DNA from: an uncultured Opitutia bacterium
GTDB taxonomy: Bacteria; Verrucomicrobiota; Verrucomicrobiia; Opitutales; UBA953
Assembly: GCA_903882335.1 (NCBI GenBank)
Contig: CAIRWP010000148.1
Location: 1 to 11,475 of the forward strand
Reading direction: 5' to 3'
DNA: 11,475 bases
A program made the translations under genes and the position numbers. Positions 1-7,249 of this stretch are shown piece by piece. Every line of letters begins with the position of its first letter. Positions within the stretch are counted from its first letter, which is position 1. The notes under the pieces were generated by a model. The model saw only the letters and a program-made list of their open reading frames with translations. It did not search any database and was not told where the DNA came from.

Positions 1-441
1 ATCGCCGAGAAGCTCCTGCCGGCCCGACCCGCCGAAGGCGATGAGGTCGCCGCGCTCGGCTGGCGCTCGGCGCTCACGGTCGGGCTGTGTCAGTGTGTTG
101 CGCTGATCCCGGGTACGAGCCGTTCGCTCGCGACCATCCTAGGCGGACGTCTAGCCGGACTCTCCCACGCCGCGGCCACGGAGTTCTCCTTCCTGGTCGG
201 CCTGCTGACGCTCTCCGCCGCCTCCGTCTATAAGATGTGGTCCCTCGGGCCCGCGCTGACGCAGGTGTACCCGGCCGGTCCGGCCGGCCTAGGTCTCCTC
301 ATCGCGGCTGTCACGGCTTTCGTATCCGTGAAGTGGCTCGTCGGCTACGTCTCGCGGCGGGGCCTCGGCGTCTTCGCCTGGTACCGCATCGCCCTCGGCG
401 GCACGATTTTGGCGATGCTGGCGGTCCGGACGCTGCGCTGA
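1..441 (+). CDS. uppP: Undecaprenyl-diphosphatase UppP (BacA family), 3' part
   Basis: Integral membrane phosphatase that recycles undecaprenyl pyrophosphate to the monophosphate carrier for peptidoglycan and other envelope polymers. The gene is cut by the left edge: 146 codons remain of a family usually near 270 residues. The visible part holds the second family signature, PGTSRS at fragment residues 37-42 (preceded by QCVALI) with the catalytic-region Ser and Arg, followed by a Gly-Gly and then EFSFLVG at 61-67. Three further hydrophobic stretches reach the C-terminus, which ends in VRTLR. The residue after PGTSRS is Leu where many homologues have Gly. The gene converges on the minus-strand oxidoreductase with only 5 bp between the two stops. 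Family assignment rests on the motif and hydrophobic pattern and is secure; the start lies outside the window. Confidence 0.93.
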   Translation: MAEKLLPARPAEGDEVAALGWRSALTVGLCQCVALIPGTSRSLATILGGRLAGLSHAAATEFSFLVGLLTLSAASVYKMWSLGPALTQVYPAGPAGLGLLIAAVTAFVSVKWLVGYVSRRGLGVFAWYRIALGGTILAMLAVRTLR

Positions 442-450
442 GCGGCTCAG
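438..450. other. Short palindrome carrying both convergent stop codons
   Basis: CTGAG (438-442), a three-base loop CGG, then CTCAG (446-450). The TGA of uppP (439-441) and the complement of the oxidoreductase TGA (447-449) lie symmetrically in the two arms. There is no T-tract on either side, so it is at best a weak bidirectional hairpin. It is the only structure I see separating the two convergent genes. Confidence 0.3.
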
Positions 451-1823
451 GTGCCGAGCTCGAAGCCCTGCCGGTAGACGCGCCGCACGAAGGCGTTGGC
501 CTTGGCGTCGTTGGTCACCTGCATCTTCTCCCCATCCCAGAGCAGTTTGCGGTCGGGGAAGCGGATCGCGAGGTTGCCCATGAGCACCATCTCCGAGAGC
601 GGGCCGGAGTAGTCGAAGTTCGAGGAGGCCGGGACGCCGCCCTTGCAGGCGCGCAGCCAGTCCTTCTCATGACCGGAGTTGTTGCCGGGGATGCGCGGGA
701 TCGTCTTCGCCAGTTTCTTGGCCGCCTCGCGCTGATCGCGATCGAGCAGGCGCGGCTTCGAGCCATAGCAACCGCAGACGATCTTCCCCTTGTCTCCAAT
801 CAGCAGGCAACCACCGTCGCCATCGCCGAAGGGCATGTCGTCCTCGAGTTCGACCGGGCGGGCGGGCATCAGGCCGCCATCCCACCAGGTGAGCTGGACC
901 GGCGGCAGGTCGCCGCGGGCCGGGAAGCGGTAGCGCACGATCGAGGAGCGCGGGAAGCACTCGTTCAGGATCGGGCTCTTGTGCCCGAAATCCGCGAAAC
1001 CCGTGGAGACATTTCCTTCCACGCTCTCTGGGTACCGCAGCTTGAGGGCCAGGAAGAGCGGGTCGATGATATGGCAACCCATGTCGCCCAACGAACCCGT
1101 GCCGAAGTCGCACCACGCGCGCCACTTGCCCGGGTGGTAGGTCGGGTGATACGGGCGCACGGGCGCGGGTCCGCACCAGAGGTCCCAGTCCATGCCATCG
1201 GGCGGCGTGGCCTTGTCGGTCGGACGCGGGGTGTCCGAGCTCTGCGGCCAGATCGGACGGTTCGTCCACGCGTGCGCCTCGCGCACCTGGCCGATGAGCC
1301 CGGCCTCGAGCCACTCGCAGATCTGACGGATGCCCTCGCCGGAGTGACCTTGGTTGCCCATCTGGGTCACGACCTTGTGCGTGCGCGCGGCCTCGGTCAG
1401 GGTGCGGGCCTCGAAGACATTATGCGCGATCGGCTTCTGGACGTAGACGTGCTTGCCGCGGCGCATGCACTCCATCGCGATGTAGGCGTGGGAATGGTCC
1501 GGCGTAGCGATGATGACGGCGTCGATGTCCTTGCGCTTGTCGAGCATGACGCGGAAGTCGGTGAACGTGTCGGCCTTCGGGAACTGCTTGATCGTCCCGG
1601 CGCAGCGCCGGAGGTCCAGGTCGCACAGGGCGACGATGTTCTCGTCGGCGCTGTTGCGCACGTTGCTGCCGCCGACGCCGCCGAAGCCGATGGCGGCGAC
1701 GTTCAGCTTCGCGTTCGGCGAGACGGCCGGCGTCGCCGCGTTGAGCCAAGGGCGGGCTAGGGCGAAACCGGCGGCCATGCCTGTATGACGAAGGAAGGAA
1801 CGCCGATCGAGGGGGGTGCTCAT
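447..1823 (-). CDS. Tat-exported Gfo/Idh/MocA-family oxidoreductase
   Basis: NAD(P)-dependent oxidoreductase of the Gfo/Idh/MocA superfamily, 458 residues; substrate unknown but probably a sugar or sugar derivative. The N-terminus has a twin-arginine signal: RRSFL at residues 7-11, a hydrophobic stretch, then AAT near 29-31, so the protein is probably exported folded with its cofactor. The Rossmann region begins near residue 41 (VAAIGFGGVGG). At 129-131 the usual Glu-Lys-Pro is Gln-Lys-Pro, keeping the family lysine, a form I recall from secreted planctomycete and verrucomicrobial members. Other hallmarks are MGNQGHSGEG (155-164), WTNRPIWPQ (186-194), WDLWCGPAP (213-221) and GDMGCHIID (246-254), whose His is the likely catalytic acid/base. 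I chose the ATG at 1823 because it puts the Tat motif at the N-terminus; upstream codons encode a low-complexity hydrophilic run. No clear Shine-Dalgarno is seen. Confidence 0.92.
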   Translation of the reverse strand: MSTPLDRRSFLRHTGMAAGFALARPWLNAATPAVSPNAKLNVAAIGFGGVGGSNVRNSADENIVALCDLDLRRCAGTIKQFPKADTFTDFRVMLDKRKDIDAVIIATPDHSHAYIAMECMRRGKHVYVQKPIAHNVFEARTLTEAARTHKVVTQMGNQGHSGEGIRQICEWLEAGLIGQVREAHAWTNRPIWPQSSDTPRPTDKATPPDGMDWDLWCGPAPVRPYHPTYHPGKWRAWCDFGTGSLGDMGCHIIDPLFLALKLRYPESVEGNVSTGFADFGHKSPILNECFPRSSIVRYRFPARGDLPPVQLTWWDGGLMPARPVELEDDMPFGDGDGGCLLIGDKGKIVCGCYGSKPRLLDRDQREAAKKLAKTIPRIPGNNSGHEKDWLRACKGGVPASSNFDYSGPLSEMVLMGNLAIRFPDRKLLWDGEKMQVTNDAKANAFVRRVYRQGFELGT

Positions 1824-2147
1824 GGGGTGAAGGTTTGGACAAGGGTGCGGCAACGTGGTTCCGTTAAGCCCATTGTTCGTCCCGGCCAACCCGGTGCCGG
1901 TGACCATCAGGTCAACGTGCGCCTCCTGGCGGTGTTGGCCCTTTTCTTCCTGATTCTCACCCTCAGCCTCTTGTACCTGAAGCAACGCCGTCGGGCCCAG
2001 GCCGGTGGCGCGGGGAGCACGGTTTGACCCGCCTGCCCTATCTCGCTGTCAGATTGTCGCTTAGGCCGGGTTGGCGGTCCGGCAGGGGCGCACTTTGCTT
2101 TTGACTCCCCCGCCCTTTGGGCGTTCATCAAGGAAACCACGACCCTG
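1824..2147. other. Divergent intergenic region between oxidoreductase gene and mreB
   Basis: 324 bp lie between the minus-strand oxidoreductase start and the mreB start, so promoters for both transcription units should be here. I found no convincing paired -35/-10 boxes. Visible elements are a possible small membrane-protein ORF (1917-2027), a perfect CGCCC-TTT-GGGCG hairpin (2111-2123) just before mreB, and AAGGAAA (2130-2136), a plausible Shine-Dalgarno 11 nt before the mreB ATG. Confidence 0.6.
1917..2027 (+). CDS. Possible 36-residue single-pass membrane protein
   Basis: An in-frame stretch beginning at GTG 1917 and ending at TGA 2025-2027 would encode 36 residues: a hydrophobic segment of about 19 residues (LLAVLALFF to LLYL), then the basic cluster KQRRR and a small Gly/Ala tail. 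This is the layout of a single transmembrane helix with a cytoplasmic basic C-terminus. CAGG (1908-1911) lies 5 nt before the GTG. The frame stays open further upstream, to an ATG at 1785 inside the oxidoreductase gene on the other strand, but that upstream part looks non-coding. The gene would sit 120 bp before mreB, on the same strand. I do not recognise the protein. The hydrophobic run could be a chance product of the pyrimidine-rich strand. Confidence 0.35.
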   Translation: MRLLAVLALFFLILTLSLLYLKQRRRAQAGGAGSTV

Positions 2148-3164
2148 ATGTTCAAGCGCTTCCCCGGGCTATTCACCCAAGCCATCGGCATCGACCTTGG
2201 CACCGCCAACACCCTCGTGTTCCTCAAGGACCGCGGCGTCGTCCTGCGCGAGCCGAGCGTGGTGGCCATCCGCACCAGCACCCGCAAGCCGATCGCGGTC
2301 GGCAACGAGGCGCGCATGATGCTCGGTCGCACCCCGGGTGACATCCAGGCCCTCCGCCCGATGAAGGACGGCGTCATCGCCGACTTCGAGATCAGCGAGC
2401 ACATGCTCCGCTACTTCATCGGCAAGGTCGCCCGCAAATCCCTCTTCACCAACCTCACCGTCGTCGTGGCCGTGCCTTACGGCATCACCGCCGTCGAGCG
2501 TCGCGCCGTCATGGACTCCGCCTACCGCGCCGGGGCCGACGACGTGATCACCATCCCTGAGCCCGTCGCCTCGGCCATCGGCGTCGGCCTGCCCGTCGAA
2601 GAACCGACCGGCTCCATGATCGTTGATATCGGCGGCGGCACCACCGAGGTCGCCGTCCTTTCCCTTGGCGGCATCGTCCACGCCCGCTCGATCCGCGTCG
2701 GCGGCGACGAGTTCGACTCCTCGATCATCAAGTACATCCGCAACTCCTACAACCTGATCATCGGCGAGCGCACGGCCGAGGAAATCAAAATCAAGATCGG
2801 CTCGGCTTACGCGCTCGAGCAGGAGATGACCTACGAGGTCCGCGGTCGCGACAACGTCACCGGCCTGCCCCGCCAGCTGCACCTGACCTCCCAGGAGGTC
2901 CGCGAGGCCATGGCGGACAATATCAATCAGATCATCGAGGCCGTGAAAGGCTCGCTGGAGCGCATCCCGCCCGAACTTTCCGCCGACCTCGTCGACCGCG
3001 GTATCGTGCTCGCCGGCGGCGGCGCCCTCATCCGCAAGATCGACCGCGCCATCTCCGAGGCGACCGGCCTGCCCGTCTTCGTCGCCGAAGACCCCCTTTG
3101 CGCCGTGGTCAACGGCACCGGCAAGATCCTCGCCAACTCGTCCCGCTGGAGCGGCCGAGAATAA
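2148..3164 (+). CDS. mreB: Rod shape-determining actin homologue MreB
   Basis: Bacterial actin that polymerises on the inner face of the membrane and directs lateral wall synthesis. At 338 residues it is full length for the family. MFKRFPGLF at the N-terminus is a likely amphipathic membrane-binding segment. Nucleotide-binding motifs are all present: phosphate-1 IGIDLGTANT (13-22), the connect-1 region PEPVASAIG (137-145) with the Glu expected to aid ATP hydrolysis, phosphate-2 IVDIGGGTTEVAV (158-170), and the adenosine motif GIVLAGGGALIRKID (285-299). AAGGAAA at 2130-2136 supports the ATG at 2148. It is the first gene of the rod operon, followed after 20 bp by mreC. Two long antisense open frames overlap it but look like shadows of its GC-rich codons. 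Confidence 0.98.
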   Translation: MFKRFPGLFTQAIGIDLGTANTLVFLKDRGVVLREPSVVAIRTSTRKPIAVGNEARMMLGRTPGDIQALRPMKDGVIADFEISEHMLRYFIGKVARKSLFTNLTVVVAVPYGITAVERRAVMDSAYRAGADDVITIPEPVASAIGVGLPVEEPTGSMIVDIGGGTTEVAVLSLGGIVHARSIRVGGDEFDSSIIKYIRNSYNLIIGERTAEEIKIKIGSAYALEQEMTYEVRGRDNVTGLPRQLHLTSQEVREAMADNINQIIEAVKGSLERIPPELSADLVDRGIVLAGGGALIRKIDRAISEATGLPVFVAEDPLCAVVNGTGKILANSSRWSGRE

Positions 3165-3184
3165 GCCGAGCGGGCTGACCCGCC

Positions 3185-4078
3185 ATGGACAAGCACCGGC
3201 AAGGCGCCACCGCATCCTACGTCGTCCTCGCCCTGTGCGCGGTCGTCTGGGTCGTGTTGCCCGCCGCCGTGCACCGTTTCGCCCAGGAGGCCTTCGCCGA
3301 GTTCCAAGCCCCGGCGCTGCACCTTGCCGGCAAGGCTCGCGACCTCGCCCGTTTCTGGGAACTTAAGTCGCGGGATAAGGAAGAGATCCTGGCCGCCTCG
3401 CGGGACCTCGCCCGGGCCAACGCCGCGCTCGAGCTGCAGCTGCGGCGCTACGAGGATATCCGCAAGGAGAACGTGCGTCTGCGCGAGATGCTGCGCTACA
3501 ACCCGCCGCCCGAGTACCTCACCGTCGTCGCCCGCGTGGCCGTCCGCGATTCCTCCACCTGGTGGCAGCGCATCGTCATCCGCAAGGGCTCTGACGACGG
3601 CGTCCGCGCCGGTTGCCCGGTGATTTTCTCTGACCGCGTCATCGGCAAGGTCGCCGTGGCCCATCACACCACCAGCGAGGTCGACCTCATCACGAGCCCC
3701 AATTTCCGCTGTACCGGCTTCCTCGAGAGCGATGAGCAGAACCGGATCGTCCTCATCACGGGCGCCCCGGGCCGCGGCCTCGCCAGCGGCCGGTCCCGGG
3801 TCACCGCCATCCCGCAGGATTACGTCTACCCCGTCGGCAACGCGCCCAAGGTCACGACGACCGGCCTGGGCGGCGTCTATCCGGCCGGCCTGATCCTCGG
3901 CCACCTAGAGGGCGGCCAGCGCACGACGCAGGATGGTAATTTCCGCGAATCCTCCCTGACGCCGACGCGTGACCTGTTCTCGCTGCAGGAGGTCACCGTG
4001 CTCGTCCCGAAGTACCCGACCCCGGGCGAGATCTTGCTGGAGGACCAGGCGCAGAAACGCCTGGACGAGCTGCGCTGA
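3185..4078 (+). CDS. mreC: Rod shape-determining protein MreC
   Basis: Bitopic inner-membrane scaffold of the elongasome that links MreB to PBP2 and stimulates PBP2 activity from the periplasm. At 297 residues it is of usual length. A short cytoplasmic start is followed by a transmembrane helix at about 11-29, then a coiled coil at about 62-105 with many Glu, Arg and Leu, ending at RLREMLRYN. The beta-rich MreC domain begins near residue 112 (LTVVARVAVRDSSTWW), with a Lys-Gly-x-x-x-Gly-Val turn near 134-140 and the typical VIGKVAVAHHTTSEVDLITSP run near 152-172. It starts 20 bp after mreB and ends 2 bp before mreD, so it is co-transcribed. No strong Shine-Dalgarno is seen at the ATG. Confidence 0.96.
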   Translation: MDKHRQGATASYVVLALCAVVWVVLPAAVHRFAQEAFAEFQAPALHLAGKARDLARFWELKSRDKEEILAASRDLARANAALELQLRRYEDIRKENVRLREMLRYNPPPEYLTVVARVAVRDSSTWWQRIVIRKGSDDGVRAGCPVIFSDRVIGKVAVAHHTTSEVDLITSPNFRCTGFLESDEQNRIVLITGAPGRGLASGRSRVTAIPQDYVYPVGNAPKVTTTGLGGVYPAGLILGHLEGGQRTTQDGNFRESSLTPTRDLFSLQEVTVLVPKYPTPGEILLEDQAQKRLDELR

Positions 4079-4080
4079 CG

Positions 4081-4605
4081 ATGGTCTGGGCCTGGTTCAT
4101 CGTCCTGCTGGCCACGTTGCCCGGCCTGTGGGTCGCCGACCTCCTCACGGACTCCCTGGCCGGCACCAACCTCGTCGTGTTCATCTCCGGCGCCGCGATC
4201 GTCGCGCCGTGCCGGCGACTGAAGCGCTGGCAGGCCGTGCTCTTTGCCGCGTGCGTCGGCTTCCTCTTTGAAGCACGGCGACCGATCCCCCTCGGGACGC
4301 TGCCGTTCCTGCTCGCGGGGCTGAGCATCTTCCTCACGAGCAACCGCATCCTCCTGCGCAACACGCCGCTGGTCCTGCGCGGCGCCGTCCTCTGTAACAC
4401 CCTCGCCTGCACGGCTTGGTTCACCGCCGCCGGGCTGCGGGCCGGCGCCTTTGCGCAGGGTGACCTCGGCGACTTCACGCTCCAGCTCCTCATTCAGGTC
4501 GGCTTCGCCGCCGCGATCGCCCTGCTGGTCTTCGTCCCGCTCGCCCTCATCCAGGACGCCGCGATGGACCGGACCGGCCTACCACCCGCCCTCGAATCGC
4601 CATGA
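4081..4605 (+). CDS. mreD: Rod shape-determining protein MreD
   Basis: Small polytopic inner-membrane partner of MreC, 174 residues, close to the family norm of about 160-180. The sequence is mostly hydrophobic, with perhaps five membrane segments: roughly residues 2-22, 28-42, 50-64, 74-90, and two C-terminal stretches at about 98-120 and 134-160 that may be one or two helices each. MreD proteins diverge quickly and no diagnostic motif stands out, so the call relies mainly on size, hydrophobicity and position between mreC and PBP2. The ATG lies 2 bp after the mreC stop, and its own TGA overlaps the mrdA ATG by 4 bases (ATGA), pointing to translational coupling. Confidence 0.85.
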   Translation: MVWAWFIVLLATLPGLWVADLLTDSLAGTNLVVFISGAAIVAPCRRLKRWQAVLFAACVGFLFEARRPIPLGTLPFLLAGLSIFLTSNRILLRNTPLVLRGAVLCNTLACTAWFTAAGLRAGAFAQGDLGDFTLQLLIQVGFAAAIALLVFVPLALIQDAAMDRTGLPPALESP

Positions 4606-6704
4606 GAGAGACGCCCGCCGCGGAGGCGCTCCCCTCCTCCCCCATCGCCAAGGCCCGGCTTTACCTGGTCTTCCTCCTGTTCGCCGTCGGCTTCGGCTAC
4701 GTGATCGTGGGCCTCGCGCTCCGGCAGCTCATCCAGACGGGCGACCTCAAGGCGCAGTACGACACCCAGAGCCGCCGGGTGGTCCTGCGGCCGCCATCGC
4801 GCGGCCTCATCTACGATCGGAACGGCTACGTGCTGGTCGAGAACCGGATCCGCTGGAGCATCAAGGCCGACCTCCTCGCGCTGCAGCCGGAGATTCACCG
4901 CAAGTACCTCGCCCTCATCAAGGCCGAACGGGTCCGCGGTGCGCCCGTCGAGTTCGATAAACTGCAGGACAAGGCGCGCCTCGAAGTCCTCCAAGGCTGG
5001 CTTGACCGCGTCTGGTACGTCATCGACGAGGTGCAGCCGAACAAACGGACCGGCGCCCGGCCGCGGCCGGTCCGGCCCGACGACGAGCCCGAGCGGCGCG
5101 TCAACGCCGCCGACCTCCGCAAGCACCTGCGCGAACGGCGCGCCCTGCCCTTCGTCCTGGTGACGGACCTGGCGTTCCCGGGCAGCGGCCGCGCGCTACG
5201 CCCCGAGGAAGGCCAACGGACCATCGCGCGGTTCATCGACCAGTTCCCGGTCAATGGCCCGATCTCGCTGCAATCCGATATCGTGCGCTCCTACCCGCAC
5301 GGGAGCCTGGCGGCCCACGTCCTGGGTTATATCAAAGATACCGACGAGTTGCCGGAGAAGGTGAACGAGCTCGCGGACCTGCCCATGGATAATCTCCAGA
5401 AGCTGCAGTACACCGGCAAGAAGGGCGCGTCCGGCATCGAGCAGACCTTCGACGCCGTCCTCAAGGGGATGAGCGGCTGGGAGCTGTGGACCAAGACGTC
5501 CTCCGGCTACAACAAGGAGCTCGTCGCCAGCAACCCGGCCCAGCAGGGGTCCGCGGTGAACCTTTCCCTCGACCGCGACATCCAGTGCGCCGCCGAACGG
5601 GCGTTGGCGCAGATCAAGGATTCCAAGGGTGAGCTGCTCCCCGGGGCGGCGGTGATGCTCGACGTCAACACCGGCGAGATCCTGGCCCTCGCCAGCCAGC
5701 CCACTTTCGACCCCAACCGTCTCGCCGATCGCGTCACACAGGTCTATTTCGATGAGGTCGACGGCAAAGGCGGCTGGATGAACCGGGCGATCCAAGGTCT
5801 CTACGCACCGGGTTCCACCTTCAAGGTGATCACCGCGATCGCCGGGCTACGGCATGGCATCGTGGATTGGGACGACATCCTCGAGTGCGGTCCGAGCTTC
5901 CGCGTCGGGGCGCGCGATTTCCCCGAGCACGATCCCGCCGGCTACGGCCAGGTGAACCTCGAGAAGATGCTGGCCGTCTCCTGCAACGTCTGGAACTACA
6001 TGGTGGGGGTCCGCCTCGGTCAGCCCAGATTGGCCGCGGAAGCCCGCCGCTTCGGACTCGACACGCCGCTGCTGACGCACGTCTCCGACCTGGTCAACGG
6101 AAGCCCCTACGAGCTGCCCTACCCGGCCGCCCGGACCTTGGTCGTACCCGACGCCGCCTATAAGCAGCGCAACGGCTTCGGCCCGTGGACGGACGGCGAC
6201 ACCGCCAACTCGTCGATCGGCCAGGGTTACATCCTGACTACGCCGTTGCACATGGCCTGCGTTGCCGCCTCGCTCGCGCGCGGCGAGACGCGCACGACGC
6301 CCTCGATCATCCACGACCCCGGCCGCGATGGCCGCCACGTGGGTGCGGAGCCGATCGGAATCACCGAGGCCCAGCTGACCGCGCTGCGCTCCGGTCTCGA
6401 GCGCTGCGTCACCGAAGGCACCGCCCGCACGGTGCGCATCCCCGAGCTGCCGTACGCGGCCAAGACCGGGACCTCCGAGTATTTCAAGAACGGCGAGAAG
6501 GCCCACCTCGCGTGGATCATCGGTTATGCCCCGGCGGACAACCCCGCCGTCGCCTTCTGCGTGCTGGTCGAAGGTCAGCTCGACACCAGCACTTGGGGCG
6601 GCAAGACCGCCGGTCCGGTGGCCCGCGACATGCTCACGACCTGGGCCCGCAAGGCGGAGGCGCCGGCGGGAGCCCAGCCGCCTTCGGACTGTCAGCGCAA
6701 GTAG
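4602..6704 (+). CDS. mrdA: Penicillin-binding protein 2 (elongation-specific transpeptidase)
   Basis: Class B PBP that crosslinks peptidoglycan by D,D-transpeptidation in the elongasome; inner-membrane anchored with a periplasmic catalytic domain. At 700 residues it is longer than the roughly 630-residue E. coli PBP2. There is one N-terminal transmembrane helix at about 19-40. The dimerisation/pedestal region starts with RPPSRGLIYDRNG (63-75). The transpeptidase domain has all three catalytic boxes: STFK (405-408, Ser nucleophile), SCN (460-462) and KTGT (621-624). Extra length lies partly in an Arg/Pro/Asp-rich stretch at about 146-182 within the pedestal. It is coupled to mreD by a 4-base overlap. 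The expected neighbour rodA is absent; instead the 3' end overlaps by 13 bp a convergent L,D-transpeptidase gene. Confidence 0.96.
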   Translation: MRETPAAEALPSSPIAKARLYLVFLLFAVGFGYVIVGLALRQLIQTGDLKAQYDTQSRRVVLRPPSRGLIYDRNGYVLVENRIRWSIKADLLALQPEIHRKYLALIKAERVRGAPVEFDKLQDKARLEVLQGWLDRVWYVIDEVQPNKRTGARPRPVRPDDEPERRVNAADLRKHLRERRALPFVLVTDLAFPGSGRALRPEEGQRTIARFIDQFPVNGPISLQSDIVRSYPHGSLAAHVLGYIKDTDELPEKVNELADLPMDNLQKLQYTGKKGASGIEQTFDAVLKGMSGWELWTKTSSGYNKELVASNPAQQGSAVNLSLDRDIQCAAERALAQIKDSKGELLPGAAVMLDVNTGEILALASQPTFDPNRLADRVTQVYFDEVDGKGGWMNRAIQGLYAPGSTFKVITAIAGLRHGIVDWDDILECGPSFRVGARDFPEHDPAGYGQVNLEKMLAVSCNVWNYMVGVRLGQPRLAAEARRFGLDTPLLTHVSDLVNGSPYELPYPAARTLVVPDAAYKQRNGFGPWTDGDTANSSIGQGYILTTPLHMACVAASLARGETRTTPSIIHDPGRDGRHVGAEPIGITEAQLTALRSGLERCVTEGTARTVRIPELPYAAKTGTSEYFKNGEKAHLAWIIGYAPADNPAVAFCVLVEGQLDTSTWGGKTAGPVARDMLTTWARKAEAPAGAQPPSDCQRK

Positions 6705-7249
6705 ACCGGCGTCCCGACGGGTGTCCGGTCGAACAGGTCGACCACATCGCCGTCGGACAGCAGCACACAACCATGGCTATTGGGCGTGCCGAGACGTTCC
6801 GCCTGGTTGGTACCATGGATGTAGACGAAGCGTGCCTTGGTGTCGACCAGCTGGCCGGCCGCGTCGCGCCCGGCGTTCCTGCCCGGTTCGAGTCCCTCGA
6901 GCCAGAGGATGCGGGTGGTGATCAGGTTATCCTCGGGGGCCGGCCCTTCGGTCCAGATCCGGCCGGTAGGCACCCGGGCCTTGAAGACCATGCCCGGCGG
7001 GGCGTCCGCGCCGATCTTCTCGGCGACCCGGTGCAGGCCCGGCGGGGTCCGCAACGAATCCGCCACGCAGCCGACACCGGCCCGCGCCGTGCTCACGACG
7101 TATTCCCGCACGACTTCCCCGCCAAAAAACCATAGTTTTTGCTGGTCAATCGACACAACGATGCAATGTTCCGCAGTCGGGAGCCCGCGGGCCTTCAGGC
7201 TATCGCCCAGCTCCTGTCGCAACACCAAAGCTTTATCATCACATGGCAT
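6692..7249 (-). CDS. L,D-transpeptidase (YkuD domain)
   Basis: Cysteine peptidoglycan transpeptidase of the YkuD family, 185 residues, expected to form 3-3 DAP crosslinks or attach or exchange groups at the DAP residue of stem peptides. The domain starts near residue 29 (CIVVSIDQQKLWFF). The catalytic signature is complete: IHGT at 144-147 with His145, then SHGC at 158-161 with nucleophile Cys161, and it ends in VGTPVYL. The insert EKIGADAPPG (77-86) and the LWLEGLEPG run (115-123) match what I recall of a compact YkuD subgroup. No signal peptide or membrane anchor is present, and the ATG at 7249 is the furthest upstream usual start, so export is unexplained. The 3' end overlaps mrdA by 13 bp and the 5' end overlaps the divergent asd start by 7 bp. 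Confidence 0.9.
   Translation of the reverse strand: MPCDDKALVLRQELGDSLKARGLPTAEHCIVVSIDQQKLWFFGGEVVREYVVSTARAGVGCVADSLRTPPGLHRVAEKIGADAPPGMVFKARVPTGRIWTEGPAPEDNLITTRILWLEGLEPGRNAGRDAAGQLVDTKARFVYIHGTNQAERLGTPNSHGCVLLSDGDVVDLFDRTPVGTPVYLR

Noticed and set aside
237..1760. Open frame of 507 codons on the plus strand opposite the oxidoreductase gene
   Set aside because: It is antisense to a well-recognised protein, has a biased Arg/Ala/His-rich composition without domains, and starts inside uppP in another frame.
2101..2129. TTGACT as a -35 box for mreB
   Set aside because: The box is good, but the sequence 17 nt later is TTCATC, a poor -10, and it runs into the ribosome site, leaving no room for a leader.
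2169..3215. 348-codon open frame antisense to mreB
   Set aside because: Its Asp/Gly/Ala-rich composition mirrors MreB codons in a GC-rich genome; no motif and no plausible role.
7125..7140. AAAAAC-CATA-GTTTTT inverted repeat
   Set aside because: It lies within the L,D-transpeptidase coding sequence at KLWFF codons and is explained by that; no terminator role fits its position.
7234..7239. TATCAT as a -10 box for asd
   Set aside because: It matches 5 of 6 bases but ends only 3 nt before the ATG, too close for transcription to start at or before the codon, and no -35 is seen.
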